Notes under the pieces: model-generated
Database searches by the model: none
The model's input: only the letters and a program-made list of their open reading frames with translations
What the model was told of the DNA's origin: nothing
In this document: one piece after another, positions 1 through 12,500 of the stretch
How positions within the stretch are numbered: the first letter of the stretch is position 1
Layout: the number at the start of each line of letters is the position of its first letter
Assembly (NCBI RefSeq): GCF_964204645.1
Contig: NC_134025.1
Location: 20,986,001 to 21,050,000 of the forward strand
Direction: 5' to 3'
Length of the DNA stretch: 64,000 bases
Origin: Tubulanus polymorphus
Taxonomy: Eukaryota > Nemertea > Palaeonemertea > Tubulaniformes > Tubulanidae
Program-made: the position numbers and the translations under genes

Positions 1-2759
1 CTTATATACTATGCCCACGTCGTTCCAGGCGTTTGTGAATTCAAAGAAATGTGTAAACACTCGCAAAACACGCCGGCACAATGTAGAAAACAATCCTCCA
101 AACAACCGGCAGATACACCGTGAAATTAAGGGATATAGTTTGCCAAATCACCTTTCAACATAACTGTTTATTTGTCGTTGAAAGCTTTCCTTTAAAAGGA
201 CGAACCGCCGAAGTGGTTAAACAAATATTATCCGCTATATACCACGTATAAATAAACTGTCAACTACTTGTGTATTATACATTTCAATGTTTCGGAGTAA
301 GTAAACTTTCGGAGGATCATCGAGAGGTTAATTCTACGTTCCAATAGAGAATGGATATATATATTTTTTCTCTTTGACGTAAGATTTGTTTCAACGGCCG
401 TGGTGGGAGACATGTCATTCCATACGACCCAGGACATCGCAAATAAGCGCCGCTAATTAGCGGATGGCCATGTAGATGTCCCATTTGCACGTACACCCCA
501 TCCTAACACGATTTCACAATAGTTGCGCGAAATGCCCCCCTACGATGTGCAAATTAATGCTTACAAGCTGACAATTTAGTAATTATATTTTCACCATCAT
601 TTAGCCGTAAGTCGCTTCCTGTTGAACTCGCTACTATGTTGGGTAAACACGACAATTAAAGGTGGCAATTTTCAATTTCGATTCGTATAGTGTTCTGGCG
701 TCTCCCGCGCACACGGCCACAAATCATAATCGTACCGTCTAATTGGAGATTACCAAATGACGATTGCCAATTGATGTCGCTCTAATCTATAGAGAATTCC
801 ACAATGATAACGAAATAATGTTAAGTCCGAAAATGTATCCTTGAGCTAGTAGAGTATTCCATACATTTCAACTATATTCTTATAGTCATCTTCAGGGTTA
901 CTGAATTACATCAGAAATTATGAAATATATACATATACAATCCAGAACAAAGCGACTTATTAAGTCATCTTAAGTGAAACAAACATTCTATAGAAGTGTG
1001 TTAGGACCATCTACATTGGAAACGAAAACGATTAATCTCAATGTCTTACAGTTGATGAAAAATGGTATAGGAATTCATAACTACCGTACTACGTTTCTTT
1101 CGCATCCCCTTCGTAGGCGGCCATAAATCATAATGACCGTCCAGTTTGAGATGTCCAGCTATGTCGATTGCAAATTGTTTCAATCTTCTTTGGAAGTTTG
1201 ATAAGGGCTTTCATCGATAAATTAAGAAGATAAATTTTACTGCCTTGCCTGGATGTTGATAATATGAAAAATAATTTTATCGAGACCACGGTGTTTACCG
1301 AGACGAATGAAGCAAAATGATTATTTACAAACATATTAATGTTTTTAATGAAAATTGACAATACCATAGAACATATCTTGGTTTCTTTCAAATCTGTTTC
1401 CCCAAATGTCGAAACGTCGTGGTTTCAATGAGAAAGCATTTAACTCAATCTTATCTCCACGTTATATCAAAATGTTTCATATTTTGTATATTTTTGTTTA
1501 CGGCATGTTGTAATTTATTGTGTAGATAAATGATCAAATTATTAGTATTATTTGACGTATATTTGTATCATCGGTACGAAAAGGATAATAAAGAAGTTTC
1601 CACTTTCTAGGCGCCATTTTGTGGCGGTACCTCGAGGTCCCCATTGTTGCGATAATTTGTGCTCATGTTTAAAACATAAGTTTTGAATGAACATCATATA
1701 GCTCTCCTGTCTCTTGCTTGATTAACTTAATATATACACCATTCTTGATTCTTGGATTTTTTCAACGCATTATTTACAAACATATTTATGTTTTAATGAA
1801 AATTGACAATACCAGGGAATATATCCTGGTTTCTTTCAAATCTGTTTTCCCAAACATCGAAACGTCGTTGTTTCAATGAGAAATCAATTAACGAATAATG
1901 GGGGGGGGGGACAAGAAACTATCATAAGCCCTTGTTGGCTTCATCTAGTCTCCACGTTATATCAAAATGTTTCATATTTTGTATATTTTTGTTTATGACA
2001 TGTTGTAATTTATTGTGGAAATAAATTATCTAATCACTATTATCGGACGTACGTATATTTGCATAATCGGTACAAAAATGATAATTGAGTTCCATCAGGT
2101 GTAATCTTAACTTATCTAGACCTCTATACAGTGGAACCTTAATAAAACGAACTCAGACTCATCAGATAAAAAATTGCAGAATTTCACCCCAAAATATAGG
2201 ACAATATTCAACTATTGTTTCATATTGGAACGAACTAACGGTTATCACGGACAGGTTATGTGGTCCCGTGAAATTTTGTTGTAACGAATTTGTTCCACAC
2301 TCCAGGAACAAGACTAAATTTTCACCAATCAACTCCTAATTTGAGGATACATTTAGACGGAGACCTCCCATTCAAAGGAAGTGTAGGCCTATGGATTGGC
2401 CAATATGCAACGTGTTTCGTTTTGTCCAATGAAGTCTTAAATAAAATTAGATTTCTTACAAAATAGGCTTAGAGAATTAATTGTAAATTCATTACGTGGA
2501 TATAATTAGCTACGTTTTAATGACCAAGTACAGTCAATATGCTGATTAAGTGATTGAACAAATTAGGCTGCGTCGCCCAATTCCGTCAATTCCGAGAGTG
2601 TATATAATTCAATTGTATCAACAACGTGTCCGTGACGTGACTGGTCAAACAGGAATTCCGTATATTTGCAAGGGATTTTCAGTTGTTTGTATCCGAACCA
2701 CTGCGAGTTCATTAAAATTGAAAGACACTTATTTCGATAGACCTGTTTAGAAAAGAAGG
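1..2759. other. Gene-free repeat-rich stretch
   Basis: I see no convincing coding exon here; the short open frames lack splice context and protein-like composition. The stretch holds a duplicated block (listed separately), a G-run near 1901-1910, and at about 2117 a pogo/Tigger-like terminal sequence beginning TACAGTGGAACCTTAATAAA. The first bases (from position 1) match the inner arm of the inverted-repeat element at 4336-4573, so a copy may begin outside the window. The promoter of the LRR gene should lie near the right end, but no TATA box stands out. Confidence 0.6.
1319..2085. repeat. Direct duplication of a ~270-bp block
   Basis: The segment at about 1319-1589 recurs at about 1769-2085. 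Both start with ATTATTTACAAACATAT, share the stretch around CGAAACGTCGT followed by TTTCAATGAGAAA, and end near CGGTAC(G/A)AAAA. The second copy carries an extra ~50 bases including a G-run. A related piece (CCACAAATCATAATCG at 718-733; CCATAAATCATAATGACCG at about 1121-1139) suggests a larger decayed tandem unit. Confidence 0.75.
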
Positions 2760-5700
2760 ATGTCCATGACGGCGATAGCATTTTCAGGTTCGATGGGGAA
2801 TAATGAGGTATGTATACACTTGGAGTAACGTAGTAGACAAATATTCAGTAAATCTCACTAAACTATATACCGCGACGCATCGACAATTCTTGTTGTACAT
2901 CTCTGTAAGATGATATGATAACAAGAACAATGACTATTTGAAATTGACGTTCGATTTCTCATCGCGACGATCGGCATACAGGAAATTACGATTAGGTTAG
3001 CCTTCGACGTGTGCCATGACGGGATGATTACAATGCCGTAACTTCAACAATTTCGACGGTTGATTTCAATATTCAGTTTTTGAAAATATTATTTAGGTAT
3101 TTGGTGCGAGGAAATGTTATACACGGCACAGGATGTCTACAGAACTTTTGGAAACAACGCAGTCAAAGTTGAGTCGGTGAGTTATTCTGAAATATTCGAT
3201 CATCTGCGGTTCGATGATTTATCTTTTTTTTTTAGAATTGAAAGATTTCGAAAGATTTGTCTGCATTTAAATGAAGTCAGAATTTTTAAAAAACCAAAAG
3301 GCACAGTTTCACAAAGAGGGTGAATTCATAAATCGATTGAGAGAAAGCTGAATCGATGAAGAAATTGAATCGATTTTGAGTCGACCCCATTTCAGTTATA
3401 TGCTTAAGTCGTTTCGATGTTCTATTCTAAAAGGGTTCAAATGAAAGATAATGGAACAACAAAGAAACACTCCCGTGACGATGACGATGGATGGGATACT
3501 GATTTGGAAGGAGAAGGTATGATCTTTACAGTTAGGCCTATAGGCCTATTCAATAATCTTGGACAAAGAATTGGGGGGGGGGGACTGGATGTAGGCCTAA
3601 CACTCACGATGATCTAAATTCCACAAAAATGAATCGATCCTAAAAGTTCGTTTAAAGTATATATTTCGATATATTTCGGGTGGTTGCTACCACCCTTCTT
3701 CGGTCGTAAAATGAGTAAAATGTAAATGAATAAGAAAGTCTCTTTTAGACTGAAGAAGCAACCACCCGAATATTTCTGATATTCTAAGTAAAATTTTTAG
3801 ATCAATTCATTTATTGTGGGATTTTGCTCATCGTTTTATCACGGATATTGGGATCTACAACTGATTTATCTAAATTCGTTTCAGAACAAAATACAACCTA
3901 CGATATAACCGGAAAAAGTATCTATTTGCAAGTTTGTGCTGAAATAGGGGTCGTTCCGGTGTCGTATTTCATGCGTCACATGAACGATTCGATTCTTGAA
4001 ATGAAGCATCACGGTTTAGGAGTTCTCGGCGCCAAGGCCATCGCTATTCCGCTCGTCGTAAGGATTGACTATGGAAGCGAATCTTATTTATCGAGGAAAT
4101 TATCAACTAAGAGAAATGATTGTTTGACTGAAAGATTTTTCTTTTTTTTAGACAAACACGTCCGTTTTAACGCTGGATTTATCCGACAACGCAATCGAGG
4201 GTGAAGGAGCCCAATACATTTCTGAAATGCTCACTGAAAATTGTTATATCTCAGAATTAGTAAGTTCGGCGATAGGCAGTATAAAATTTTTATTGCGGTT
4301 TTAATCGGTTTTATGGTCTATCTTACACTAATCCTGGGGCCAGTCGCACAGTCATGGCTTATATACTATAGCCAATCTATCAACCTAAGACAAGCATCAA
4401 TATTTAAGACATATTTTAGACTTAATTTCAAAATTGGTCTTAGGCCTACATCTTAAGACTGGCCTTGAGTTGTTAGATTGGCTATAGAACTAAGGTTATC
4501 TTTAAGACTGGTCATAAATATTGAATTGAAATGCATATAAGCCATGACTATGTAACGACTGGTCCTGAGTTGGGCCTAATAGGTTGAGTGTAGGAAGCAC
4601 GGTGGTCTTAATCTCAGCCTCAACTGGCAGCTGGCCCCTTGTCAACTTGGAATTATTATTAAAAAAGTGAAAAGTACCAGTCAGATTTTGTAACAGACCT
4701 TTATCCTACATGTACTTTAAATGCATCCATCGTATTTTTCTTAATAGAATTTATCGAACAATAATCTTGGAAGTGACGGAGCCATAGCTGTGTGCGATAT
4801 GCTGTCGATGAACCGGACAATTCGTAAAGTTGACATATCAGGTGTGTGGTATATTGTGTCATGAAATTATAAACTGTTTTGAATCATCTCCTCTTGAATT
4901 ATAGTAATTGTACAATAGCTACACAAATACAAAAATTCAAAATGCATGGAGGCATGAAGAAATCTAGTTTTAAGGTTTATAAGATTTTCATTCCACCCTC
5001 GTACACCCAGTCATATTCTCTTTCACACTAGACTCACACATTTCAATCTTAATTCTGATGTAAAGTCAATTTGTTTATATGTCCCATTTTTTCATTACAT
5101 AGCCAATGCTTTCAGCGACAAAGATGCGGCGGTTATAGCGAATTTCATATTGGTAGGTAATCAAACACTATATTCTGCTGTTTCCTTGACAGAGTTTGTT
5201 GTAATTCTGAAGTGGTGATCATCCGATTATTTCCAATATACAAGGCGAAAAAGTCGGAACTGATTAAAGCAATGCCAGCACTTAAAGCCTGTGGCTATCT
5301 TTAAAAGATAATTCAATTCCCAGTATAAGTCCAAATCAGATGATCCCTGCTGTAACCACATAGATTTTTGACGCCGTAAAAACCGTTACAATAATGTTTA
5401 ACTGTAAGCAATTGCAGTCAGGACGTAAACGTAAAACTCTTCTAAACTCTTCTTCAAAAATGTTTATATACATTGATACCTCTAGTATGCGTTATATGAG
5501 GGGTTCTGTGTAAGTCGATGCGCACTACGTCATCAATATTGGTGTTTCAAGATAACAATTACAACTGTGAATTTTGACATTTATTTTGTAACTTAATATA
5601 TTCCAAAACTCTAATTTTATTTTTGATAAATTTTGTTGATCATTTTTGAGAGGATGTGCGCTACGTCACCAATATATCGGGGTTAGACTGGTTGCCAGTC

Positions 5701-8700
5701 AATTCAATTCAATTATTTATATATTCAAATATAAAATGACTTTATTGATCCTTGATATATTATATGCGTATATGATTAATATCATCTATTTTATTGTCGA
5801 CATTATCAAGCAATATGTGTATTGTTTTTCAAGGCGTCATTACACTTTCAAGTTGGTAATCTTGTTCAGATAATCTGATTCCCGTATCAAGAGTGACTTG
5901 TAACCATTATCTAGACAAACCTTATACATACACAACCTTAATGCGCTCCACGCTCCAATTATTCGGTTTTACGAATGAAATAAACATTCATCGCAAATTA
6001 TTGTTTTATTTCTTATTAGGATAATAACAGAATACAAGAAATCAATATCAGCTACAATGAATTTTCCGAAAAGGGAGGAGAATTGCTCGGGCCGGCCATT
6101 TGTACGTGTTCGTTTGCGCATTCCTATATTTAAGAAAACCACCACATGGGTAGTTCTAATCATCTTGCTTTATTGTAATTCAGCCGAGAATGAAGTCATT
6201 GAGAAATTGGACTTGAGCTGGAATCATCTGCGGTTAAAAGGTGGCGTGGCCGTAGTAGACGGAGTCAAGGTAAGGCCTACGTGCGCCGATTGGTTAGATC
6301 GGGTCTAATTTTACAGAAATACAATGCAATCCCAATGATCCTATCGTTGAGACTTAGGTTTATGAGCATGACCCGTCAAAATCAACAGTTTCGCCTGTGA
6401 CAGTACTTTGTGATAAAATTTCGAAGCCTATCGTCAAATCAAAACGTTTATGTACATGTATACCGTCAAAATATCTAGCAACAGCTTAATAACACCAGAT
6501 GGCGATACCATACGATGAATGTGTGCCTTTTGGATCGTTGTTAGATGATTTGACTTAACAGACGATAGACTTTTACATTTATCAAAGTATAGACAAATCG
6601 ACGAAACGCTTGATTTTGACGGCTTATTTAATTGCTTCGATTCGATCATGTGGTGGCTCTGTAAAGGGCCTCGTATAACAACCCTATATTTGAGACAATT
6701 AAGCCGGTTTCTTTTTGTTTGATTGATATTGATGCCCTTTATTTACGCATGGTGAATGTGTGAATGTTTGTTTTCAGAATAACGCGCGCTTGAAATCGGT
6801 AAATTTGTCATTCAACGGTCTCGGAAATGAGGGAGCATGCGCGCTAGCAGAGCTATTTAAGAATAACAACGTTCTTCTCGAACTGGACTTCAGCAGCAAC
6901 AGAATTATGCCAGAAGGTGCGCTACTAATGGCCAAAGGTCTCGATGCAAATGAAACCCTAAAAGCGTTACGGGTATGTATCTTTCGATATTATAGTAAAC
7001 CTTCAGTTAATCGGATCTTTTGGGGTCAAGAAAATATCCTCCGACTTTGAAAAAGTCCGACTAGGATAAGTAGGATTTCCAGCCTTTTTCCGAAAACAAC
7101 GACTTGAGAATTGATTTCCGTATGGAAAAACCAAATCAACATCTATAAGAAATCATTTAAAACACTGAAATATTTCGGGCTAATTTTTCTATTCAAATAT
7201 ACTAACCAAATCTAGAATAATTCATTTTTTATCATCTGATCCCCGAAACTAATAATAGAATCATCTAACATTTCAGGTAGCAAATAATCCTATTGGATCT
7301 GCAGGGGCGTTGGCGTTGATAAATGCTATACATAACGACAGGAGTCTTCTTAAACTTTTCGACCTAACCGTAAGATATCGTTCACAGATGTATTGGTTTG
7401 TTATTCAGTTTACAATCGAATGTTCCATTCCGTAATCCATATATCAGCTTATTTTCATGATAAGATTAGTTAACTACAACTGCACCATCCTCGCCCGGCA
7501 GGGATTCGAACCTGATGGTATCGAGACTCGCCACAGAAAAACACCCCCGCTTTATTCTAGCCTGGGTTTTTCGATCTATATTTTATCCATGAAATCTGCC
7601 TCAGCGATTATACAACAGGCAATCTGATTGGTGACGCACGTTTTCTTGCGGCAAACCTGCGCATGTCTGATGCGCACCCGGTCTAATGCAGCAGTCCCCT
7701 GCCGAGGGAGGATGTAACTGCCCATAAGAGAAGCTATCACAGTGCCCTCGTTCAGAATAAGCTGGATATCTTACTGACCTCTTACAGGGTATTCAAGTGT
7801 GTAAAGAGTTCGATAAAATTCACAAAGAAATGCTCGAATCCGGAAGAGATATAGTAATTTTACACGGAGGCATCCTCGGCAATTACATTATCAAAGGATC
7901 TAAGAATAGAAAGGCTGGACTAATAGGTAATGAACAAAATACCTCTTAGCCGCGATCACACGGAGGCGATTTAACCCGGGCCAAATTGGCACGGATCAGG
8001 CCCGAGTAAAATTTGGCCTGTACGTAAATAGAGAGCGCGTTCACACGCAAACCAATCACTAAATACTAAACAATGCTTTAACAAAGCGAAGCGAGTCGTT
8101 TCCGGAACCAGTTGCAATTCACACGCAATTATTTTTTGGCCCGTGCCAAATTCGGCCAAAAACGCTCGTGTGATCGCTGAAGTAGGCCCGAATAAAAACA
8201 TCGGACCAGGCCCGAACAAAATTCTAGCACTGGACAAAGTTTGGTACTGGTACTGGAAATGACCCACATCGCTTTGTTTAAGCATTGTTTAGTAACGAGT
8301 GGTGTGCGTGTGAACGCCCTCTCTAATTAGACACGGGCCAAATTTGACTCGAGCCTGATCTGCACCAATTTTGCCCGGGCCAAATCGTCTCGTGATCAAG
8401 ATTATCGAGAGCATTCTAAAACCCGAGTACCCTTGAGTGATTTGCGTTTATTTTTTCATTTTATAGCTGACGCGACCGACGAAGATCGCGAAATGAGCGA
8501 ATTGTTCGGCACTCCGCTGGAAATATTCATGAAAACAGATCCGATGGCGATTCTGAAATCGTACGTTGACCGTAATAACCTACGACTCGTTGACCTTTTC
8601 AACCGATTCGATAAGGACAAGAATTACAAGATAAGTCTCGAAGAATTCAAAAAGGGGTTAGCGGTAAGTAGTATTGCAAAACTCGGCGGCGCTTGGGAAT

Positions 8701-9452
8701 TTGATGATTTTGATAATATTCTCCGTATCGTGTATATCGTTTATGAATTATATATTCAAGATGGCGGACGTTGGCCTAACAGAAAACCAAATAGAAGCTT
8801 TGATAGCAAGACTTGATAAATCTGAAAGTGATGGAATGGTAGATTACAGGTAAACGCTTGTCAAAAATGTTTATATAATATTTAGGTTCTAACCTCGCAA
8901 GTTACCAATACTCTACAATGCTATGATTATATTTGCAGGATTTTGGCCAATGGCGTTTCTTAGCTTTTCAAGTATATGTTTATACGTTCATAACATTCAA
9001 TTCTTGTTACATCAAACCTTTGACTGCCGGGTGTTTCGTTAGTTTTTAACTAAAATGTATTTATCACTAATTAAAGACTTTTATTGCCAAAATCATTTGT
9101 ATTATGTCAGTCGAAGGGTTTCCATTTATTTCGAAGTTGTTTTTGCCAATTTACGTTAATCGTTTATCGTTTTCTTTTAATGCAACGTACATTCCATATT
9201 GAATTCAAGGAATAAAAGCGAGTTCACTGTAACGGTTCATAAAAAGCGATCTTTTCATCACAGCCTAATATGTATTTTCTTTTGAAGCTACCACGGTCAA
9301 TTCCTTCGTATTTTTCACTTGTTGAAATCCCTTCTATCAGCCGTAATCGATTCCATCTTTATCATTTCAGGGAACTGGCCAAAGGATCGCAACAGCTCAT
9401 TCAAAAGATTAGAAAACTTACAAAGATGGAGAACAACTTAGTAATCAAATAG
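2760..9452 (+). CDS. LRRC74-like leucine-rich repeat protein with C-terminal EF-hand
   Basis: Fourteen exons give 506 residues: 2760-2807, 3097-3176, 3434-3516, 3885-4057, 4152-4259, 4748-4841, 5103-5156, 6184-6269, 6778-6972, 7277-7369, 7788-7926, 8467-8663, 8761-8849, 9371-9452; all phases join. Residues ~70-340 are ribonuclease-inhibitor-type LRRs with repeated LDLS/VNLS...N..G.EGA motifs. The N-terminal part resembles LRRC74A/B (DGWDTDLEGE, then VVPVSYFMRHM and HHGLG). A canonical EF-hand loop (DKDKNYKISLEE) follows near the C-terminus, then a second non-canonical loop (LDKSESDGMVDYRE). It is probably a cytosolic scaffold with a calcium-sensing tail; the exact role is unknown. The first three exons are less certain: exon 3's acceptor has a weak pyrimidine tract, and the start could instead be the ATG at 3441. 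An in-frame stop lies just before 2760. AATAAA occurs at 9571-9576. Confidence 0.88.
3664..3783. repeat. Foldback element in LRR gene intron
   Basis: Arms containing ATATTTCGGGTGGTTGC on the left and GCAACCACCCGAATATTTC on the right face each other about 60 bases apart, in the intron between exons at 3434-3516 and 3885-4057. It is a short non-autonomous inverted-repeat element. Confidence 0.7.
4336..4573. repeat. Inverted-repeat MITE, GGGGCC...CATGGCTTA ends
   Basis: The left end reads GGGGCCAGTCGCACAGTCA and the right end is its imperfect complement (TATGTAACGACTGGTCC). Internal AGACT/AGTCT-rich sequence folds back (TTAGATTGGCTATAG against CTATAGCCAATCTATC). It is related to 31113-31250, which has better preserved ends. 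It sits in an intron of the LRR gene. Confidence 0.65.
5345..5740 (+). repeat. Dispersed repeat, copy A (related to 50.05 and 62.4 kb)
   Basis: The block carries GACGCCGTAAAAACCGTTAC, two GCGC(A/T)CTACGTCA motifs, GGTTGCCAGTCAATTC and an end reading ACTTTATTGATCCTT. Copies occur at about 50055-50450 (same strand) and 62425-62760 (opposite strand). No coding capacity or clear terminal repeat is visible, so the class is unknown. Confidence 0.65.
7484..7715. repeat. Foldback element with tRNA-like B box in its arm
   Basis: The left arm (CATCCTCGCCCGGCAGGG then ATTCGAACCTGATGG) is matched by the right arm CCCTGCCGAGGGAGGATG. The reverse strand of the left arm reads GGTTCGAATCC, a tRNA B-box sequence. 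Relatives are at 31.74, 37.1 and 53.4 kb. It is located in an intron of the LRR gene. Confidence 0.6.
7953..8397. repeat. GGGCC-rich terminal-inverted-repeat element
   Basis: The ends are near-complementary: GATCACACGGAGGCGATTTA with CCCGGGCCAAATTGGCACGG on the left, and CCCGGGCCAAATCGTCTCG with TGATC on the right. The interior repeats short GGCCCGA/GGGCCAAA motifs and looks like a nested foldback. A second copy is at 13626-13853 and a fragment is near 26412-26455. An open frame on the minus strand (7971-8285) is an artefact of the repeat. Confidence 0.75.
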
Positions 9453-9598
9453 CTAAATATTTTTTCCTGATTCTTATTTTTATATACCTATAATCTACAA
9501 TCTATAGTCTCATTTGCGTATATTAAAACGTGGAAAATTATAAATATTATAAATTCGCTTATTAGGAAATAATAAATAGACATATACGTGTTGCAATA
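9453..9598. other. 146-bp spacer between convergent 3' ends
   Basis: The LRR gene stops at 9452 and the minus-strand receptor stops at 9599. ATTAAA (about 9521) and AATAAA (9571-9576) on the plus strand could serve the LRR gene. Cleavage after the second would fall at or inside the receptor's last coding exon, so the two mRNAs probably overlap in antisense. Confidence 0.6.
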
Positions 9599-12500
9599 TC
9601 AACGTCTTACTACAACGGGCGCCTGCAGTTCATAAATTGGCTCAGTTTCTGTATCTGGACCTGGTATGTTTGGCAACGGCCTTCCTCGAATTGATGTATC
9701 TTCGGTCTGAACGTTATCGTTGCCACCCATCACCATTTCATAATCAGCAAGTCCGTTATCATCGTCATAGAATGTTCTAGGCGACAGCACGGGACTGTCG
9801 TACTTCACTGATTGCGTCATTCTATTCGCTTTAATCCTCACCGACGGCTGGGCCGAGGTGAATTTCGGGCGTGATAAGTCCCCGTCTGTTCCAACGTGAT
9901 GAGCATCTTGAATATTACCGGGTTTCGGTTTGCCGAAGACGCCACTCATGTCAAAATATCCATCGCTACTTTTGCCCAGTCTCCTATTGACGTTGTTGTC
10001 TGAAGCGTACGTTTCGTTGTCGAATTCAATCGGATTTGCCATCTCCAATGTTCCTCCTCTGATCTTTTGCTTTTTTCTACGGAGGATATAGAAAAAAAGT
10101 AAAACACTGTATCCTATTCTAAACTCTTCAATCGGGAAAAGCAGGGGTGGATCTAGGACATTTGTAATGCCGGGGTCCATGAGAAAAGAAAAGATAAAGC
10201 AGCAATGCCATGGGCTACTAGCGGGTCGACCCTCGGTATATTTCAAAGGTTAATATCCGAAAGGATGAGTTTCAAATTTCCAGATTTTAACAAGTCTTTG
10301 TATATCTTGATATAAATTCAAACCTTAATTACGTAGAAGGCCAGGGTCCGGTTCATCTAAGTGATAATTTAATGAATCCCTGGCTGTTATATTTCAAAAC
10401 GTTTTTATGACTGCAGTTTATCATTGGACATATCAATGTATGGTACATTCTCGGACACTTTCTGTGCCAATTATTAAATTGCGTTCGCATGTGGTGGCTT
10501 CGATGATTTGCATCGTTATTATCCCCGTACTTACATATTTTTGCGATATCTGATTACTACTGATGATACCACGATGAAGACTATCAAAGTAGCGAGGATG
10601 GTAATTCCGGCTAACGCACCTAAAATGTATACATGTAGTTTGATTATCTATCAATAAAATCTCAATCAAACATATGTATGGGCCGATGGCTTAAACGAGT
10701 ACCCAACCCAATATCAGTCAATGTATCAAATGGAAAAATATTTCAAAACACCGGTCAACATTTAACAGCTTTTCTATCACTTGCAACCTTACGTACCTCG
10801 CGTCAGTGTATCTCCTTTAGGATTGGCACCGGTATCTATAAGAAAAAGATGTTGTATAATCGGTTGCACATTTTGATAATGAGTGACGTTATGATAACTT
10901 TAGAGAATCACAGCGCGAACTGAATTCAATACTCGGGAAAGCCTGAGTTGAGGTTCTACACCGCAGGGTCGCTGGTGGCTGACGAGACCAATTTGCAACA
11001 GGTATGTGGTCCACCCACTGCCTTGGCTGCATACACGGGTTTATAAGTTAGCCGAATACTAACTACGGGCCACATTGATACCCACCAAGTCAACTGAAAA
11101 TCACCTGATTCGTATCATACTATGGTGACTGATTCGGGCCAAACTCAAAAAACAAAGATATCAAAATATTAAAAAATATCTTTCATTCAGACAACACGAA
11201 AATCCGTTTTAACACTACGTAAAATATGAGCTTTTCGTTCTAACGCCAAATACGTATGGTACCTACGTACGTACGAATGTATTTCAAATAATTCTAATGT
11301 GGTACAAAACAGTATGGTTAGTTGGATTTTCAATTTTCGTATAAATGTAGAACCGATTACATACGCCATTTAGCGGCATACAAACCGGGTATACTAGTGG
11401 CATTTCTAGGGCTAGTGGTCAGCAATGTGGTACGATGCGATGGTACTGCGTCGGTACTAGGAGAATGAAAGCTTGTCGTATTGTTTTCATCGTAGGTGGT
11501 TGTTACTACTGTCGTCACAGTGGTTTCAATTGGAGTCGTCGGCTCGGCTGTTGTTTGCGGCAAAGTAGTCCTGAAATCTGATGCATTGAAATAATCATTG
11601 AAACAGATTTGTGTGAAAATCAATGCTTTTTGGCTCGAGAGCCCTTTATGACACTACTCTATATTTGTGAATCTAGGTGTAATGGAAATAAGTATTGATA
11701 AGTATCGCATGATTCCATAAAGTATCGTCCTGGTGACTTGGAATGTTTACCTAGTTGACAAAGACTTTTTTCGACTCGATCCTTTAAGTTGAATCGCCAC
11801 GCTGCAGCGGTACTGTTAAACTTGAAAAAAGTTGGCCAGGCCTTTTTTCCTCTGAACAGAATGATATTCGGTTTCCATGCCGTATATACGGCTTCATTTT
11901 CTACATACAAAACGAAATGTGAAAGAACGCCGTAAGATCGCTAAGAAAAGCGAAATGCTGGTGACAAGAAACTCTGTACTTCAATTAAGTACACGGACGA
12001 CAGCTAAAACATTCGTTTTTCTTTTGATATATATCACGAGTACAAATATCTCAATTATTTGAACAAACATTCGACTAAACGCTTAAATAAACACTTGACT
12101 TTAAAGGACAGAGTCATTCTCGTTCAGTACGGTTTGAAATGAGCTTGCCTATATCATTACCGTAGAGTGGATTTCGTCCCCAAGTCCACAAATCTTTCGC
12201 CAGACCAATCCAGTAACCATCGTTCTTCCCGCTGTTGATCAGTATCTCTGTCAATTTCGTGTGAGACGTTTTATCGAAAATTGAAACCAACGACCCGCCG
12301 AGCGAATTGCATCTCAAACGTGCCTCAAACCACGTCAAAGCCTCCTCGAATATGACTACGTAAGTATTTTGGTCGATTTTGTGATTATTCAAACCACGAG
12401 CAGGCATTCTATCTAGAAAAGTTATACAATGTGTTAAGTTATTCCTCATGAATTCACAGTCTTCTACATTCGTGAATGTACCCCCACGTCGATAGTCTTA

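Noticed and set aside
2085-2339. 84-residue plus-strand open frame
   Set aside because: Contains the pogo-like terminal repeat and no protein-like features.
7971-8285. 104-residue minus-strand open frame
   Set aside because: Lies wholly in the GGGCC-rich TIR element and repeats GP/FGPG motifs created by that repeat.
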